A DNA stretch of 64,000 bases from CAMLIZ01 sp966212505 (GTDB taxonomy: Bacteria > Pseudomonadota > Gammaproteobacteria > Burkholderiales > Burkholderiaceae_C): contig CBIHRS010000011.1 in assembly GCA_966212505.1 (NCBI GenBank), positions 1 through 64,000 on the forward strand, given 5' to 3'. The notes under the pieces are model-generated. The model made no database searches. It had not been told where the DNA came from and saw only the letters and a program-made list of their open reading frames with translations. Position numbers and translations under genes: made by a program. Numbering within the stretch: position 1 is the first letter of the stretch; each line of letters begins with the position of its first letter. Positions 27,607 to 35,120 of this stretch are shown in pieces.

Positions 27607-28257
27607 TTATTGCTTCTGGCGGCGGCGGGCCACGGCGCCGACCGCGGCCAAGCCGGCCAGCATTAGCGCATAGGTCTCGGGCTCGGGCACCGCGCCGGCA
27701 ATGCCGACGTTCATGCCATACCAGTATTCGTACACCGGGTTGGTCCACGACAGGCTGGTGTAGGTGCCGTGGAACTGCACGGTGCCGTTGCCCTCGCTGC
27801 CGAAGACGGTGTTGCCCGACACCGTGATGCTGCCGCCGCCGTATTCGGCCGACGGGCCGCCGGCCACCAGCACGGGCGTGGCGCCGATGAAGGCGAACTG
27901 GGCATTGATGCCGCCCTGGCCGAGGCTCCAGATCGACATCACCGGGTCGACCACCGGCCGGGAGAAGGTGAGGGTGTTGACGTTGGTGTTGCCGCCGGTC
28001 AGCCGCACGATGCCGCCGGTGGGCGCATTGGCCACCACGGCGCCGTCGGCATAGGTGCCGGTGGGCGTCCAGCTCGGGTAGGCGGTGTAGAAGCCGCTGC
28101 CGGTCTCGCCGCTGAAGGTGACGGTGATGGTGCCGCCCGGATCGGCGATGCTGCCGCCGCTGTTGGACGCCCACTGGTTCCAGCTGATGGTGGCAGCCTG
28201 GGCCGCTGCGCCGGCCACGGCGAGTGCTGCGGCGAGCGCGAGGGAACGGACCTTCAT
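27607..28257 (-). CDS. PEP-CTERM sorting domain protein
   Basis: A 216-residue secreted protein. It has an N-terminal signal peptide (KVRSLALAAALAVAGAAAQA) and a C-terminal sorting tail with VPEPETYALMLAGL followed by a hydrophobic helix and ARRRQKQ, the classic PEP-CTERM form recognised by exosortase/EpsH. The body is Gly/Thr/Ser-rich, consistent with a beta-rich surface or matrix protein. The ATG at 28257 is chosen because GGAGGC lies 8-13 bases upstream. No exosortase gene is in the window, so one is expected elsewhere in the genome. Confidence 0.9.
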   Translation of the reverse strand: MKVRSLALAAALAVAGAAAQAATISWNQWASNSGGSIADPGGTITVTFSGETGSGFYTAYPSWTPTGTYADGAVVANAPTGGIVRLTGGNTNVNTLTFSRPVVDPVMSIWSLGQGGINAQFAFIGATPVLVAGGPSAEYGGGSITVSGNTVFGSEGNGTVQFHGTYTSLSWTNPVYEYWYGMNVGIAGAVPEPETYALMLAGLAAVGAVARRRQKQ

Positions 28258-28362
28258 CGTGTTTGCCTCCTGATCGATTTGCCCGCGATCTTGAACCCGC
28301 GCAGCAACTGGATACATCCCTCGATCAGGGGGCGCGCGCGGTCGTCGTTGCCGTCCGCCGGG

Positions 28363-28650
28363 TCAGCTCCCCAGCATGCGGCCCAACAACTTCTCGAGCG
28401 CCTTGACCTGCTCGGGCGTCATCTTGCCGTCGCGCACCTGCATCTCGGCGGCCTGCATGTCCCAGGCCTTGCTCACCATGTCGAGGTATTCGGCCTTGGA
28501 CACCATGCCGTCGGCATGCTTCTTCATCATCTCGGCTCTCATCTGGGCCAGCCTCGAATACACATCGCCGCCCTGGGCAAAGGCCGCCGTGCCGGACGCC
28601 AGCAGCGCCGAGGCCAGGACCAGGGCACGCATCGCGGGGTTCGATTTCAT
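28363..28650 (-). CDS. Small secreted protein with EF-hand-like repeats
   Basis: A 95-residue exported protein: signal peptide ending near SGTAAFA (cleavage before QGG), then a helical mature part. Two segments, KKHADGMVSKAEYLDMVSK and VRDGKMTPEQVKALEK, resemble degenerate EF-hand loops (D-G-hydrophobic-S/T-x-x-E). Calcium binding is possible but key loop acids are missing. The second of two nearby ATGs is chosen because AAGGAG sits six bases upstream of it. Similar small proteins are common in Burkholderiales; function is unknown. Confidence 0.7.
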   Translation of the reverse strand: MKSNPAMRALVLASALLASGTAAFAQGGDVYSRLAQMRAEMMKKHADGMVSKAEYLDMVSKAWDMQAAEMQVRDGKMTPEQVKALEKLLGRMLGS

Positions 28651-28656
28651 CGTCAT

Positions 28657-28970
28657 CTCCTTGGTGGACGAGTGCGGAGTGCACCCGCGGGATGAGTCGT
28701 CATGGCACGCTGCTTCTTACAACCGCAAGGCGACGGCCCACCTCGGGTTAACCCCTGGATTGAATCTCATACACAGCCTGTGGCCGGGTTGTGTGGGGGG
28801 CGTTACACCAGGCCCCTGCCGGCAGGGCGCGTCCACGGACTCGTCCCCCCTTGTCTTCATAGGGCAGCGCGTCGGCGGCGTGCTGCCTGGGCCCCGTGCT
28901 GGCACAGGGGCTGCTATCTGGCCCCCCCGACCCCAGGCAAAAGGGGCCGTTCAGCCAACACCCATCGATC
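28657..28970. other. 314-bp intergenic region, no gene seen
   Basis: The region separates the divergent small secreted protein and the tandem Lrp regulator. It contains short GC-rich repeats but no convincing ORF, RNA gene or terminator. A promoter for each flanking gene and Lrp autoregulatory sites are expected here; I could not assign boxes. Confidence 0.4.
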
Positions 28971-29918
28971 ATGCAACTCATCGCTTCCCAGCGCTCCCGC
29001 CGCGCTGCCACCGACAAGATCGACGCCCGCATCCTGAGCGTGTTGCAGCGCGACGGACGCATTTCCAACCTCAAGCTGGCCGAAGAAGTCCACCTGTCGC
29101 CGTCGGCCGTGCTCGGCCGCGTCAAGCGCCTGCAGCAGGACGGCTACATCCTCGGCTACCAGGCCCGGCTCAATGCCGAGAAGCTGGGCATGGGCATGGC
29201 GGCCTTCGTCGAGGTGGTGTTCGACCGCACGGCCTCCGACGTGATGGAGGGCTTCCGCGCCGCGGTGCAGGCTACCCCGGCCATCCTCGAGTGCCACCTG
29301 ATCGCCGGCGGCTTCGATTGCCTGCTGAAGGTGCTTGTGTCGGACATGCAGTCGTGCGAGGAGCAGGTGGCCGCGGCCGTGGAGGCGCTGCCCGGTGTGC
29401 GCAGCAGCCGCACCTACACGGTGATGGAGCAGGTCGACCGCCGCAGCGCCGGCATGGAGCCCGCCATCGATGCCATCGACGCGCAGCTGCTGCGCCTGCT
29501 GCAGGCCGACGGCCGCATCACGCTGGCCCGGCTGGCCGAGGCCGTGGGCCTCTCGGCCGCGAGCGTGCACGAGCGCGTGTCGCACCTGCGTCGCAAGGGC
29601 TTCATCCTCGGCTACGAGGCGGTGCTGAACCAGGCCAAGCTGAGCTCCGACCTGCTGGTGTTCGCCGAGGTGGCGCTGACCGAGCCGTCGTCGAGCGCCG
29701 GCCGCGCGCTGAAGGCGGCCGTGCAGGCGCGTGACGAAGTCATCGAGTGCCATGAGGTGGCCGGCGGCTTCGACTACCTGATCAAGACCCGCGTGCGCGA
29801 CATGCAGCACTACCGCGAGCTGGCCGAGTCGGTGGTGTGGCGCCTGCCCGGCGTGCGCGACGTGCGCACCTATGCCGTGATCGACGAGATGAAGAACACC
29901 GCGCGCATTCCGCTCTGA
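28971..29918 (+). CDS. Tandem-duplicated Lrp/AsnC family regulator
   Basis: A 315-residue protein made of two complete Lrp/AsnC units in one chain, about twice the usual ~150-165 residues. Copy 1 (~14-155) has the HTH KIDARILSVLQRDGRISNLK and a ligand-binding RAM domain with ECHLIAGGFDCLLKV; copy 2 (~168-312) has AIDAQLLRLLQADGRITLAR and ECHEVAGGFDYLIKT. Both HTH and both effector domains look intact, so one chain could act as a built-in dimer. It precedes two amino-acid-type binding protein genes by 23 bp and probably controls them. The ATG at 28971 begins the conserved part. Confidence 0.92.
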   Translation: MQLIASQRSRRAATDKIDARILSVLQRDGRISNLKLAEEVHLSPSAVLGRVKRLQQDGYILGYQARLNAEKLGMGMAAFVEVVFDRTASDVMEGFRAAVQATPAILECHLIAGGFDCLLKVLVSDMQSCEEQVAAAVEALPGVRSSRTYTVMEQVDRRSAGMEPAIDAIDAQLLRLLQADGRITLARLAEAVGLSAASVHERVSHLRRKGFILGYEAVLNQAKLSSDLLVFAEVALTEPSSSAGRALKAAVQARDEVIECHEVAGGFDYLIKTRVRDMQHYRELAESVVWRLPGVRDVRTYAVIDEMKNTARIPL

Positions 29919-29941
29919 TCGTTCCGCCCGGAGGAGACCCC

Positions 29942-31099
29942 ATGACCCCTGCACGTTGCGCGAGGCGACTCGCGATGGCCGGCCTTTGCCTGGCCGCGGC
30001 GCTCTCGATGAGCGCCTGCAACCGCACGCCCGATGTGCTGCGCATCGGCGTGGCGCAGCCCTTGTCGGGCGAGCTGGCCACGCAGGGCGCCGACATGCTC
30101 AACGGCGTGACGCTGGCGGTCGAGGAGATCAACGCGGCCGGCGGCGTGCGTGTGGGCGGCCGCGCGGTGAAGCTCGAGGTGGTAAGCGCCGACGACAAGG
30201 CCGATGCCGAGGCCGGCAAGGCGGCCGCGGCCAAGCTGGTGCAGGCCGACGTGCTGGTGGCGATTGCCGACCTCAACTCCGGCGTCAGCATCGCGGCCGC
30301 GCCGACCTATGCGGCCGCCGGCATCCCGCAGATGGCGATCTCCACCAAGCCGGTCTACACCCAGCTCAACCTGCCGACCACGTTGCGGCTGGTGGCCAAC
30401 GACAGCCTGCAGGCCCGCGCCATCGGCGAATACGCGCGCCAGCTCGGCGGCGCCAAGGCCTACGCGGTGCTCGACGACAGCACGCCCTACGGCAAGGGCC
30501 TGGCCGACGACGTGGCCAAGCTGCTCGCCGAGCGCGGCCAGGCCGTGGCGGTGCGCCAGTCGGCCGACAACAAGACCACCGATTACCAAGCCTTCGTCGA
30601 CGCGGTGGGCAAGGCCGGCGCCGACGTGGTGGTGGCGATGGTGAGCGACTTCCAGGCCGAGGCGCTGGTGCAGCAGCTCTCGGCCGCGGGCCTCAAGGGC
30701 GTGCGGCTGCTGGGCAGCGACACGCTCAAGACCGACAAGCTGCTGAAGGCCGGCAGCGCGCTGCGGGCGGTGTACGTCACCTCGCCGATCCTCGAGGTCG
30801 GCGAGCTGCCCTCGGGCAAGCAGTTCCTGGCCAAGTTCAGGGCCCGCTTCAAGGGCGAGCCGGTGTACGGCGCGCACTACTCGTACGACGCGGTCTACCT
30901 CGTGGCCGATGCGCTGACGCGCAACGCCAGCGTCGACAAGGGCGCGTTGCTCGAGCGGCTGAAGAACTTCGACGGCAACGCGCCCATCACCGGGTCGATG
31001 CGCTTCCGCGGCGATGGCGAGCAGCGCTATGGCGCGGTGTCGGTCTACCAGCTGGTCGGCGGCCGCTGGGCGCCGGTGATGCGCTCCGACAGCTGGTGA
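29942..31099 (+). CDS. Branched-chain amino-acid ABC transporter binding protein (LivJ-like)
   Basis: A 385-residue periplasmic binding lipoprotein: signal peptide with lipobox SMSAC, then the Peripla_BP_6 fold with IGVAQPLSGELATQGADMLNGV at the mature N-terminus and DSTPYGKGLADDVAKLL in the middle. LivJ-type proteins bind branched-chain or other amino acids, or aromatic acids. No Liv permease or ATPase genes are adjacent, so it is an orphan receptor in this window. A GGAGGAG site precedes the ATG. The stop overlaps the next gene's GTG. Confidence 0.9.
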   Translation: MTPARCARRLAMAGLCLAAALSMSACNRTPDVLRIGVAQPLSGELATQGADMLNGVTLAVEEINAAGGVRVGGRAVKLEVVSADDKADAEAGKAAAAKLVQADVLVAIADLNSGVSIAAAPTYAAAGIPQMAISTKPVYTQLNLPTTLRLVANDSLQARAIGEYARQLGGAKAYAVLDDSTPYGKGLADDVAKLLAERGQAVAVRQSADNKTTDYQAFVDAVGKAGADVVVAMVSDFQAEALVQQLSAAGLKGVRLLGSDTLKTDKLLKAGSALRAVYVTSPILEVGELPSGKQFLAKFRARFKGEPVYGAHYSYDAVYLVADALTRNASVDKGALLERLKNFDGNAPITGSMRFRGDGEQRYGAVSVYQLVGGRWAPVMRSDSW

Positions 31100-32016
31100 G
31101 CCGGGCGACCGTCGTCATCGGCTGGGCGCTGGCCCTGCTTGCCTGCGTGGCGGGCAGCAGCGGGGCCGCGCAGGCGCAAACCTCCCCCACGCTGCGCAAG
31201 ATCCGCGAGGCCGGCGTGATCACGCTGGGCTACCGCGAGGCCTCGGTGCCGTTCTCGTACCTCGGCGACGGGTCGCAGCCGGTGGGTTATTCGATGGCGA
31301 TCTGCGACCGCATCGTCGAGGCCGTGAAGGCGCGGCTGGGCCTGCGCGACCTCGAGCGGCGCTATGTGCCGGTGACCACCGCCACCCGCATGCCCCTGGT
31401 GGCCAACGGCACCGTCGACCTCGAATGCGGCGTGACCACCAACACCGCCGAGCGGCGCAAGCAGGTCGACTTCACGCTCACCACCTTCATCGCCTCGAGC
31501 CGGCTCGTCTCGCGCAAGACCGCGCCGGTGCGCCGCCTCGACGACCTGCGCAGCACCATCGTCACCTCGACCATGGGCACCACCAGCCTGCAGCACCTGC
31601 AGGCGCTGCGGACCCAGGGCGCGCTGCGCATCACCATCCTCGTGGCCAAGGACGATGCCTCGGCCTTCAACATGGTCGAGACCGGCCAGGCGGCGGCCTA
31701 CGCGATGGACGACGTGCTGCTCAGCGGCAGCATCGCCACCTCGCGCCGGCCGTCCGACTACGTGATCTCCGAAGAGTCGCTCTCGCTCGAGCCCTACGGC
31801 ATCATGCTGCGCAAGGGCGATGCCGAGTTCAAGCAACTGGCCGACCAGACCATCGCCGGCCTGTATGCCAGCGGCGAGATCCACCGCATCTATCGCCAGT
31901 GGTTCGAATCGCCGATCCCGCCGCGCGGCGTGAACCTGCGGCTGGCGATGCATCCGGCGATGCGCCGGGTGGTGGAGCACCCGACGGATTCGTCGGAGGC
32001 TGCGGACTATCGCTGA
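31096..32016 (+). CDS. GltI-like amino-acid ABC transporter binding protein
   Basis: A 306-residue family-3 solute-binding protein. It has a signal peptide (ALALLACVAGSSGAAQAQ), then the SBP_bac_3 pattern TLRKIREAGVITLGYREASVPFSY, VDLECGVTTNTAERRKQVDF and AAYAMDDVLL, close to glutamate/aspartate-binding GltI. The GTG start overlaps the preceding stop (GTGA), so the two binding proteins are translationally coupled, although they belong to different superfamilies. No permease gene follows; the next gene is an unrelated phosphatase. Confidence 0.9.
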   Translation: MSRATVVIGWALALLACVAGSSGAAQAQTSPTLRKIREAGVITLGYREASVPFSYLGDGSQPVGYSMAICDRIVEAVKARLGLRDLERRYVPVTTATRMPLVANGTVDLECGVTTNTAERRKQVDFTLTTFIASSRLVSRKTAPVRRLDDLRSTIVTSTMGTTSLQHLQALRTQGALRITILVAKDDASAFNMVETGQAAAYAMDDVLLSGSIATSRRPSDYVISEESLSLEPYGIMLRKGDAEFKQLADQTIAGLYASGEIHRIYRQWFESPIPPRGVNLRLAMHPAMRRVVEHPTDSSEAADYR

Positions 32017-32051
32017 GTGCCGGGCGCCCGGCGCGCCGCCACAATCCGGCG

Positions 32052-32717
32052 ATGCTCGTCGACTTCTCCAAACCCGCCTACAAGCCGATGCTGCTCGGCC
32101 TCTTTGCTGCCTTGCTGCTGCTGGCCTTCAACCTGATCGGCGGCGTGGTGGCTGCCGGCGACACGCGCAGCCTCGACCTGTGGCTGACCCAGTCGGCACG
32201 CGACCTGCGGCTGGCGCATCCCTGGGTGGGCGACGCGATGCGCGACCTCAGCGGCCTGGGCAGCGAGGCGGTGCTGTGCCTGCTCGTGGCCATGATCGTC
32301 GGCTTTCTGCTGCTGCGGCAGACCGTGGGGATGGCCCTGCTGGTGGGCACGGCCGCATTCACAGGCGGTGTCTCGGTGCTGCTGCTGAAGACTTTGTTCG
32401 GCCGCCTCCGACCTGGCTCGGCCTTCGCGGAGATCGCGGCGTCGGGCCTGAGCTTTCCGAGCGGGCACGCGACCATGTCGGCCACGGTGTTCCTCACCGC
32501 GGGCGCGCTGCTGGCCTCGGCGCGCACGCATCAGGTCGAGCGAGCCTACATCCTGACTGCGGCCGTGCTGCTGAGCGGGCTGGTGGGCATGAGCCGTGTG
32601 GCGCTCGGCGTGCACTGGGCGACCGACGTGCTGGCGGGCTGGGTCTTCGGCAGCGCCTGGGCCATCGGCTGGCTGCTGCTGGCGCACCGGCTGTGGCGAC
32701 GGCAGGTGCGGCTCTGA
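32052..32717 (+). CDS. PAP2-family membrane phosphatase
   Basis: A 221-residue inner-membrane protein with about six hydrophobic helices. The three PAP2 motifs are complete: KTLFGRLRP, PSGHATMS, and SRVALGVHWATD with the catalytic His and Asp. Members dephosphorylate lipid phosphates such as phosphatidylglycerol phosphate or undecaprenyl pyrophosphate, with the active site towards the periplasm. The substrate cannot be told from sequence. Confidence 0.93.
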   Translation: MLVDFSKPAYKPMLLGLFAALLLLAFNLIGGVVAAGDTRSLDLWLTQSARDLRLAHPWVGDAMRDLSGLGSEAVLCLLVAMIVGFLLLRQTVGMALLVGTAAFTGGVSVLLLKTLFGRLRPGSAFAEIAASGLSFPSGHATMSATVFLTAGALLASARTHQVERAYILTAAVLLSGLVGMSRVALGVHWATDVLAGWVFGSAWAIGWLLLAHRLWRRQVRL

Positions 32718-32778
32718 CGCTGGCAGGGCCTCTGCGTGCCGGCTACCGCTGAACGCCGCAGGCTCCTACACTGGCGCC

Positions 32779-33207
32779 ATGAAAGCGCTGCTGGTGGCCG
32801 TCTGCGTCTGCTGCACCGCCTCGCTGCAGGCCGGCGAGGTCTACAAGTGGACGGACGAGAGCGGGCGCGTGCACTACAGCGACAGCGTGCCGCCCGCCCG
32901 CAGGGCCACCGCCACGCCGGTGGACACCAGCAACCCGGTGGTGGCCGAGACGCCTCCTCAGAGCCGGGAGGCTCATCCCGCAGCGAAGAAGGCGCCGATC
33001 TTCTCCGAGCGGCCGCCGCGGCCGGCGACCGGAGCTGCGGCCCCCACGCCGCAGGCCCCGGCGCCCGCCGCGACCTGCGAGGAAGCCTGGCGCCGCTACA
33101 ACGCCAGCGCTGCCTGCTTCGAGCCCTATCGCATCAAGGGCGGCCGCCTACGGCCCGAGGCCTACCAGCATTGCGTGGACGTGCCCCGGCCTGATCCGTG
33201 CGACTGA
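32779..33207 (+). CDS. DUF4124 domain exported protein
   Basis: A 142-residue protein with a signal peptide (LLVAVCVCCTASLQAG) followed at once by the DUF4124 motif GEVYKWTDESGRVHYSDSVP. A Pro/Ala-rich linker leads to a C-terminal Cys-containing segment (CEEAWRRYNASAACF) and a final Cys, so disulfide bonds in the periplasm are likely. Such proteins are common in beta/gamma-proteobacteria and have no known activity. Confidence 0.88.
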   Translation: MKALLVAVCVCCTASLQAGEVYKWTDESGRVHYSDSVPPARRATATPVDTSNPVVAETPPQSREAHPAAKKAPIFSERPPRPATGAAAPTPQAPAPAATCEEAWRRYNASAACFEPYRIKGGRLRPEAYQHCVDVPRPDPCD

Positions 33208-33215
33208 GCGGCGCT

Positions 33216-33293
33216 TCAGTGGAAGATGAGATACAGCAGCACCAGCAGCACGGCAGGGATCCCCAGCAGCCAACCGATGAAGTACTTGCCCAT
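33216..33293 (-). CDS. 25-residue membrane miniprotein
   Basis: The ORF has an excellent ribosome-binding site (AAGGAG six bases before ATG). It encodes a single hydrophobic helix (MGKYFIGWLLGIPAVLLVLL...IFH). Very short proteins with an MGKYF(I/L)GWLLG start occur in other Betaproteobacteria by my recollection. It is too short for normal gene calling. It converges with the DUF4124 gene, with 8 bp between stops. Confidence 0.7.
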   Translation of the reverse strand: MGKYFIGWLLGIPAVLLVLLYLIFH

Positions 33294-33450
33294 GTCGATC
33301 TCCTTGTGAGAGTTGCGATGGGTGTCAGGTTAGGGTGCGTGCTGGAGGCCGGCAGCAAGGCGACGGCGTTCGTCGCTGTAGGAGCTTGCCGATCCCGCCG
33401 TAGGGAAGCAGTTCGACCGACTCGACCCTTGCGTTCGCCGAGACTGGTTT
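33294..33450. other. Short intergenic gap
   Basis: No ORF with a credible start, no hairpin and no RNA gene were recognised. The DNA has lower GC than the surroundings, as does the adjacent acetyltransferase gene. Confidence 0.3.
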
Positions 33451-34023
33451 TTAGCGGCCGACTGGCTTTTCCATCAGTACCAGCGGTTCGTGGTACTGCG
33501 GCAGTCGAGTGCGCTGCCCCGTTTCTGCAAACCCCGCACTCTTCCAGAAGGCTCGGGCTGCCAGTTGGCTTTCGACCACTGCCAGTCGCCAACGATGGAT
33601 CTTTGCCCATCCTCGGCTGCGCTCGGCCAGCATCTGCAGGGTGCGCAGCCCGTAACCTCGCCGCTGGTAAGCCTCAGCGATCAAGAGCTGTCCGATGTAA
33701 AGGTGATGCGCATGGGGCCAGCCGCGAAGCACCTCCAGGCAGCCCATCAGACATCCATCGACCCAGAGTCCCCAGACGTATTTTTGTTGTGGCGCAGCGC
33801 CCATCGGCAGTTCGCAGAGCAGGTCGGTCGCATCTTTTGCGCACGGGGGGCGATGTTGCGTTTCAAACCGGTAGCGCGGATTATTGAGAACGAGCGAGAT
33901 GAGATGTGTGGCATCCGGTGAGTGCGGGCCATCGATGCGCCGCATTTGCAACGGAGTTGCATGGAGCTGATCGGGCTCCGTGCAGCGCACTTGGCAGCTC
34001 ATCAAATCAAACCGACCGCTCAT
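33451..34023 (-). CDS. GNAT family N-acetyltransferase
   Basis: A 190-residue GNAT protein. The acetyl-CoA binding loop is AEAYQRRGYGLRTLQML (Q/R-x-x-G-x-G/A) and the C-terminal strand reads LAVVESQLAARAFWKSAGFAETGQRTRLPQ. The ATG at 34023 is chosen from GGGAGGGG eight bases upstream rather than an earlier in-frame ATG. Base composition is noticeably less GC-rich than the neighbours, which suggests recent acquisition. It lies just outside the left end of the prophage and is transcribed away from it. The substrate is unknown. Confidence 0.85.
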   Translation of the reverse strand: MSGRFDLMSCQVRCTEPDQLHATPLQMRRIDGPHSPDATHLISLVLNNPRYRFETQHRPPCAKDATDLLCELPMGAAPQQKYVWGLWVDGCLMGCLEVLRGWPHAHHLYIGQLLIAEAYQRRGYGLRTLQMLAERSRGWAKIHRWRLAVVESQLAARAFWKSAGFAETGQRTRLPQYHEPLVLMEKPVGR

Positions 34024-34184
34024 GCTTTCGGCCCCTCCCATCGTGAATAAAGGGAAGATAGACCATTTCCACAAGATAGCCTATCGGCGGGTTCGAGTAC
34101 GAATTGAGCGCAAGCCGGTTGGATCGCCTTCTTTCTTGGCTCTGACCGACTCTGAAGTGACCACGAAAACAGAGGTGGAAAAGC

Positions 34185-34211
34185 AAAAACGGGCCGCAAA
34201 GGCCCGTTTTT
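34185..34211 (-). terminator. Bidirectional terminator, probable original tRNA-Ser terminator
   Basis: AAAAACGGGCC and GGCCCGTTTTT form an 11-bp perfect stem with a five-base loop, so it works in both directions. It lies 9 bp outside the left attachment repeat. On the minus strand the repeat is the 3' end of tRNA-Ser, so this hairpin is where the tRNA gene's terminator would stand if the 11-kb element were removed. Confidence 0.85.
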
Positions 34212-34220
34212 CCTGACTGT

Positions 34221-34234
34221 CTGGCGGAAGCGGT
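34221..34234 (+). repeat. attL core (14-bp direct repeat)
   Basis: CTGGCGGAAGCGGT is identical to 45327-45340. On the minus strand it reads as the acceptor stem and CCA of tRNA-Ser. The next ~10 bases on the element side keep a loose match to the tRNA T-arm (TCGnATC), as expected for an attP site that mimics a tRNA. Confidence 0.85.
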
Positions 34235-34256
34235 CGGATACGATCCCCGCGCTGAT

Positions 34257-34280
34257 GGCCCGCACCGCGCGGGCCTTTTT
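34257..34280 (+). terminator. Plus-strand terminator at the left end of the prophage
   Basis: GGCCCGC, a five-base loop and GCGGGCC are followed by TTTTT. It faces rightward, but no plus-strand gene lies to its left in the integrated state. In the excised circle the repressor gene would end directly in front of it. Confidence 0.8.
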
Positions 34281-34861
34281 CATGCTGACTCAGCCCGGCG
34301 AATCGCTCGCTTGATGCTGCTGATGTGACAGCCGTACAGCTTGCCCAGCGCGGTGAGCGTCGACCTTCCCGAGCGGTAAGCCTCTGCCGCTTTCCGGGCC
34401 TCCCCCATCGTCAGATGAGCCCGCCTCCCACAGTGCACACCGCGCGCCATGGCGGCCTGCTGGCCCGCGATCGAGCGCTCGCGGATCATGCCCCGCTCGA
34501 ACTCGGCGAAGGCGCCCAGCAGTTGCATCAGCATGCGCCCCGCCGGGCTGCTGGTGTCGACCGGTTCCGTCAGGCTGCGGAACGCGGCGCCGGCCTGCTC
34601 GATACGCCCGAGGATGCGCAGCAGGTCGGCCAGCGAGCGTGCCAGCCGATCGATCTTGTAGACCGTCACCACGTCGCCGGCGCGCAGCTGCTCGAGCATG
34701 CGTTCCAGCTCGGCGCGGTGGACACCGGCGCCGCTCCTGTGTTCCTGAAAGATCCGGCTGCACCCGCCGCGCTTCAGTGCGTCCATTTGCAGCGTGGTGT
34801 CCTGCTCCGTAGTGGACACGCGCGCATACCCAACGTTCACGATCAAAACCCTCTCGCTCAT
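34280..34861 (-). CDS. Small serine recombinase (resolvase/invertase family)
   Basis: A 193-residue serine recombinase: catalytic Ser in GYARVSTTEQD (Ser17), the arginine-containing YKIDRLARSLADLL motif, the long E-helix (GRMLMQLLGAFAEFERGMIRERS) and a C-terminal HTH_7-like region (ALGKLYGCHISSIKRAI). Small enzymes of this class usually resolve or invert DNA; integration next to a tRNA normally uses a tyrosine integrase. No tyrosine integrase is present, so this enzyme is the only candidate for integration/excision. A GTG at 34840 is an alternative start. It lies 46 bp from attL. Confidence 0.9.
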   Translation of the reverse strand: MSERVLIVNVGYARVSTTEQDTTLQMDALKRGGCSRIFQEHRSGAGVHRAELERMLEQLRAGDVVTVYKIDRLARSLADLLRILGRIEQAGAAFRSLTEPVDTSSPAGRMLMQLLGAFAEFERGMIRERSIAGQQAAMARGVHCGRRAHLTMGEARKAAEAYRSGRSTLTALGKLYGCHISSIKRAIRRAESA

Positions 34862-34983
34862 TCCGAGCTATCGAACAAGGGTTGCGATCGTAGGTGCCCG
34901 ATGTGGCGAATCCAAGGTTCGAAAGCTTCGCGTTTCGACCGCTTTTCCGGCTTTTCCCCCTTCCGGGGGACAGAGGTGAAACC

Positions 34984-35079
34984 ATGAAACTGCGTCTCAT
35001 TGACCTAGCGCAGCTTGCGCTTTTGGCGCTCTATCTCGCGTGGTTCCTCGGTGATTGCCTCGACCTGATCCGCACGTGA
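34984..35079 (+). CDS. 31-residue membrane miniprotein (prophage, plus strand)
   Basis: The ATG follows AGAGGTGAAACC, a good ribosome-binding site. The product has a short charged start (KLRLID), one hydrophobic helix (LAQLALLALYLAWFLG) and an acidic/basic tail ending LIRT. It is divergent from the recombinase and runs into the terminator of the oppositely oriented late operon. Lysis, superinfection or toxin-like roles are possible; none can be shown. Confidence 0.55.
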   Translation: MKLRLIDLAQLALLALYLAWFLGDCLDLIRT

Positions 35080-35102
35080 AAAAGCCCGCACGCGGCGGGC
35101 TT
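35079..35102 (-). terminator. Terminator of the prophage minus-strand operon
   Basis: AAGCCCGC and GCGGGCTT pair around a five-base loop. On the minus strand the stem is followed by a T run (A run at 35079-35083 on the plus strand). It stands 19 bp after the last gene of the long operon. Confidence 0.8.
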
Positions 35103-35120
35103 GTCGGGGCGGTGGCCACC

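Noticed and set aside
33980..34216. A 78-codon plus-strand frame ending in the terminator before attL
   Set aside because: It overlaps the start of the GNAT gene and ends inside a hairpin terminator, and its product has no recognisable feature.
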